64,000 bases of DNA from Nocardia fusca NBRC 14340 (GTDB lineage Bacteria > Actinomycetota > Actinomycetes > Mycobacteriales > Mycobacteriaceae), in contig NZ_BDCU01000022.1 in NCBI RefSeq assembly GCF_001618425.1, positions 62,001 to 126,000 of the forward strand, read 5' to 3'. Positions 61,457 to 64,000 of the stretch are shown in pieces (within the stretch, counting starts at the first letter, position 1; every line of letters begins with the position of its first letter). The notes under the pieces were generated by a model. It had not been told where the DNA came from. It saw only the letters and a list, made by a program, of their open reading frames with translations, and did not search any database. Position numbers and translations under genes: made by a program.

Positions 61457-62065
61457 ATGGAACATTTCTTCGCACTCACTTTCGGAGCGGACGAGCAGGC
61501 GCATCAGCGCCGACGGGGCTCGTTCGACCGTTACGATGCACTTTCCGCCGCGCCCGTGCCGACCGGCATGGGCGCGGCGGAAGCCGAGTTCCTCCAGCGC
61601 CGCGACAGCTTCTATCTCGCCTCGACCGGCGGCAACGGCTGGCCCTATGTGCAACACCGCGGCGGGCCGGCGGGATTCGTGAAAGTGACCGGCCCGACGC
61701 AGTTGGTGTGGGCCGAGAGCACCGGCAACCGGCAGTACATCACCGCCGGCCACCTCGACCACGACGACCGGGTCGCGATCATCGCGGTGGACTACCCGAA
61801 CCGCAAAAGGCTCAAGCTCCTCGGACACGCGCGGTTCGATCCGGAGCCCGCTCCGGAAAGGCTCGAACAACTCGAAATAAGCGGCCGCCTCGAAGGCCTG
61901 CTGACGGTCGAGGTCGTCGCCTTCGACTGGAACTGCCCCAAGTTCATCACTCCGCGCTTCACCGCAGACGAAATGCGGGCCGCCACCGAACCACTGAGAG
62001 AACGTATCCGCCAACTGGAGACAGCGCTGGCGGACAACGGAATTCCCACCCCGCTCTCCCCGTGA
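61457..62065 (+). CDS. Pyridoxamine 5'-phosphate oxidase-like flavin-binding protein
   Basis: The 202-residue protein shows the split-barrel pattern of PNPOx-like proteins: DSFYLASTGGNGWPYVQHRG, then RQYITAGHLDHDDRVAIIAV and RLKLLGHARF. These proteins bind FMN or F420 and reduce or oxidise small molecules. It starts 2 bases after the DsrE-like stop, so the two are coupled. Together with the TetR control this suggests a detoxification operon; the substrate is unknown. Confidence 0.87.
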   Translation: MEHFFALTFGADEQAHQRRRGSFDRYDALSAAPVPTGMGAAEAEFLQRRDSFYLASTGGNGWPYVQHRGGPAGFVKVTGPTQLVWAESTGNRQYITAGHLDHDDRVAIIAVDYPNRKRLKLLGHARFDPEPAPERLEQLEISGRLEGLLTVEVVAFDWNCPKFITPRFTADEMRAATEPLRERIRQLETALADNGIPTPLSP

Positions 62066-62167
62066 CCGACCTGCCCGGCCGAATACTCCACGCCCCGGCC
62101 CTCGCAATCACGATCCAGGGTCATCGAGAAACGTCCGCCGGGAACGCCCAGCCCATGAGAGGTTGCC

Positions 62168-62629
62168 ATGACCGACGCCCGACCACCGTATCCGCCCTTC
62201 ACCGCAGACACCGCGCTCCGGAAGGTCCAGGCCGCCGAGAACGCGTGGAACACCCGCGACCCGCAGCGCGTGGCCCTCGCCTACACACCGGACTCGGTGT
62301 GGCGGAATCGCGATCAATTCGTCACCGGGCGCGACGAGATCGTCGCGTTCCTGACCGCCAAGTGGGAGCGCGAGCTGGACTACGCACTCCGCAAGAGCCT
62401 GTGGAGTTTCCACGACAACCGCATCGCGGTCCGTTTCCAGTACGAGTGGCACGACACCAGCGGACAGTGGTGGCGCAGCTATGGCAACGAACTGTGGGAG
62501 TTCGACGATCACGGTCTGATGCGACGCCGGGAAGCGAGCATCAACGACGTCGCGATCCCCGACTCCGAACGAAGGATCCGGGGGCCGCGAACCGAACAGG
62601 AACACGGGGTGGACATTCCGCTCCACTAG
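62168..62629 (+). CDS. DUF1348/NTF2-like protein
   Basis: The 153-residue SnoaL/NTF2-like protein carries the DUF1348 hallmarks: [40 protein letters not shown], and the tryptophan-rich stretch [20 protein letters not shown]. Such cone-shaped proteins bind small hydrophobic ligands, and some act as isomerases or hydrolases. It lies 102 bases after the PNPOx-like gene and is probably in the same TetR-regulated operon. The length is normal for the family. Confidence 0.9.
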   Translation: MTDARPPYPPFTADTALRKVQAAENAWNTRDPQRVALAYTPDSVWRNRDQFVTGRDEIVAFLTAKWERELDYALRKSLWSFHDNRIAVRFQYEWHDTSGQWWRSYGNELWEFDDHGLMRRREASINDVAIPDSERRIRGPRTEQEHGVDIPLH

Positions 62630-62785
62630 ACGGTCTTGATAGCCCCACCATCGGCCAGATAGTCCCCTGGTCAGGTTTCCGGAGACGGGGGGCCAGGAAG
62701 GTGACCAGCGCCGCGGTCTCGTGTGGTTCGGTGAGCCGGCCGGTGGTGGTACCCATCCGGGAGGGGGCCTGAGCCAGGAACCGCG
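62630..62785 (-). pseudogene. SDR 3'-end remnant
   Basis: This segment closely matches the last 50 codons of the SDR gene at 13070-13861 (PGRMGITTGRLTEPRETAAL against PSRMGTTTGRLTEPHETAAL) but has short deletions that break the frame near its end. Everything upstream of these codons is missing. It is directly downstream of, and convergent with, the NTF2-like gene. Confidence 0.85.
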
Positions 62786-63088
62786 GCGAACTCTTCCGCC
62801 GCTGGTTCCGCCCCCACGCTGCCCCTTCCGGCCCTCCGGCCTCCTCGTGATCGACCCCGTCCGAGCCTGTGCCGCCCGCCGCAGCCGGCTGCGAACGCCC
62901 ACGACGCCGACACCAGCATGATCCGGGCGCGCAGGAGCCGAATTCCAGCTCGTCAGCCCGACGCGAAACGATGAAGCAGTCGTGATCCTGCGGCAACAGG
63001 CCCCGAACCACCCCGCGGTGGCAGAAAGGGATGACCGACCGACCTCGCCGACGGGCTTCGTGCCGGCGGCGAGATCGACACCGAATCA
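62786..63088. other. Intergenic debris
   Basis: About 300 bases between the SDR and esterase-like remnants. I see no recognisable coding or regulatory signal. Confidence 0.4.
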
Positions 63089-63271
63089 TCCGCCGAGGGC
63101 GGAACCGGCCGAGCCGAGGTCCAGAAACACCGTTTCACCGTTTGCGTCGTCCAGGCCGTCGTTATCGGTGACCACGTACAGATTGCCGTTACCCCCGACG
63201 GTGACACCCTCGACCTTCTCCTGGACGTAACCGTTGGTCGCCCGCAGATCCGGCAGTAGATCGCGGACCAC
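63089..63271 (-). pseudogene. C-terminal fragment of an esterase-like/phytase-fold protein
   Basis: The minus-strand frame reads GYVQEKVEGVTVGGNGNLYV then VTDNDGLDDANGETVFLDLG and stops. EKVEG and TDNDGxDDxxGE are hallmarks of the end of secreted esterase-like phytase-fold (beta-propeller) proteins. The rest of the gene is absent. The break point lies beside the start of cassette 3. Confidence 0.7.
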
Positions 63272-63279
63272 TCATCCTC

Positions 63280-64000
63280 ATGGCTGATCCTGGGGGGATT
63301 CCCAACCCGAACGACACCGTCACCGTCGTACCCGACGAAGTACGGGCGAGATCGCCGCCGCTGTCGTCATCACCGCCGGTATCGTCGCCTTCGCAGTAGT
63401 CGCCTCCGCTGGCCTCGCCGCCCCCGCGGCAGCCGGCGGCGGCATCGTGGTCACCGCGGAATCGTCACCACCACCGCCGGAATCATCAAGAACGCCGTCA
63501 CCATCAGCCGGCTCCTGATCATCTTCGGCTCCGTCGTCGCAGCCGGAACCGCCTCCGGCGCCTTCACCGCCATCCCCGACCTCACCACCAACGGCATCAA
63601 CACCGCCCTCGCCTCCATCGCCGCAATGAGCGTCCACATAGCCACCGACGGGGATGACAGCGCTGAGAGCGACTCGCCTCAGGAGACGACCGCCGCCTTC
63701 CCGCCACAGGAGGCAGTCGATAAAGTCCCGGACGAATGGGGTCCCGGGCGGCCCAACAGGAAGAAGGAAGGAGAACGGTGGCTCGATCCCGACAACCCTC
63801 AGGGCAACGGAGTGCGAATAGATAAGGGCGACCCCTCGAGTCCGAACCCCTCTCAGCGCGTAGACCATGTAGTCGTGCGCACGGACGGTAAGGTCCTCGG
63901 CCCTGATGGGCAACCTATTCCACCAGGAGAGTCCATTCAGCAGCACCCGGAAGCTCATATCCCGCTCAGTGAGTGGCTCGAGTGGAGGAGCTGGAATCAG
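63280..64000 (+). pseudogene. Cassette 3: chimeric WXG100/toxin remnant running off the window
   Basis: It starts as a third WXG100 gene (ATG 63280; VTVVPDEVRA). After about 23 codons it jumps, out of frame, into the membrane region of the toxin (EIAAAVVITAGIVAFAVV of cassette 2), so the rest of the first gene, all of the second and the toxin front are deleted. Another base is missing near 63455. From there the frame is open to the edge with a new C-terminal domain (GNGVRIDKGDPSSPNPSQRV, DHVVVRTDGKVLGPDGQ, PLSEWLEWRSWNQ), resembling polymorphic-toxin tails. Confidence 0.8.

Noticed and set aside
1..64000. Mobile-element genes, CRISPR arrays, tRNA or rRNA
   Set aside because: No transposase, integrase or Cas-like protein was recognised, no regularly spaced repeats occur, and no cloverleaf-like sequence was found while reading, including near the island edges.

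Overview
The window is high-GC actinobacterial DNA, most likely from Nocardia or a close relative. Supporting points are the strong G+C bias, frequent GTG starts, leaderless promoters, an oxyR-ahpC-ahpD locus with mycobacterial-type residues, a class A lipoprotein beta-lactamase, a DUF732 protein and WXG100/ESX-type cassettes. No transposase, integrase, tRNA, rRNA or CRISPR array was seen.

Region 1 (1-24.5 kb) is mostly ordinary chromosomal content: regulator-target pairs (LysR/EamA transporter, MarR/MFS pump, AraC/quinone-type oxidoreductase, TetR/SDR, ArsR/ketopantoate reductase-like), the peroxide-defence locus oxyR-ahpC-ahpD, two Ser/Thr protein kinases, a beta-lactamase and a NUDIX enzyme. 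Scrap yards of broken genes lie at 11.8-12.8 kb and 18.1-18.4 kb. The second kinase (19.9-21.3 kb) sits in a cluster with a catalytically empty half-methyltransferase and a complete N6-adenine methyltransferase carrying its own HTH and target-recognition region.

Region 2 (25-56.5 kb) is a defence island. A NERD protein is followed by a SNF2-type helicase and a large Eco57I-like adenine methyltransferase, the pair seen in class 1 DISARM (drmD/drmMI). About 9.7 kb further on, in the same orientation, lie a 2114-residue DEAD/DUF1998 helicase (DrmAB/DruE-like) and a translationally coupled UvrD-type helicase. Between them are a low-GC membrane-protein/cupin-NUDIX pair, a pterin dehydratase, an XRE/TPR regulator with three small divergent genes, a toxin cassette and a decayed fragment of the same DUF1998 helicase. 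After the helicases come two exported or anchored proteins, a frameshifted DEDD exonuclease and a DUF262-DUF1524 (GmrSD-type) nuclease fused to an alkyltransferase-like domain.

Region 3 overlaps region 2: three related WXG100 polymorphic-toxin cassettes lie at 38.7-41.1, 56.8-59.4 and 63.3-64.0 kb. Each complete cassette has two small WXG100-like partners, a larger membrane-spanning protein with a conserved front and a variable C-terminal toxin domain, and a putative immunity gene. Each is damaged somewhere, and an orphan toxin tail at 59.5 kb matches the end of cassette 3. From 59.5 to 63.3 kb there is a TetR-controlled operon (DsrE-like, PNPOx-like, NTF2-like) with two well-formed palindromic operators, plus remnants of VOC, SDR, response-regulator and esterase-like genes.

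Several single-base frameshifts occur in runs of G or C. Some may be sequencing errors rather than real decay.
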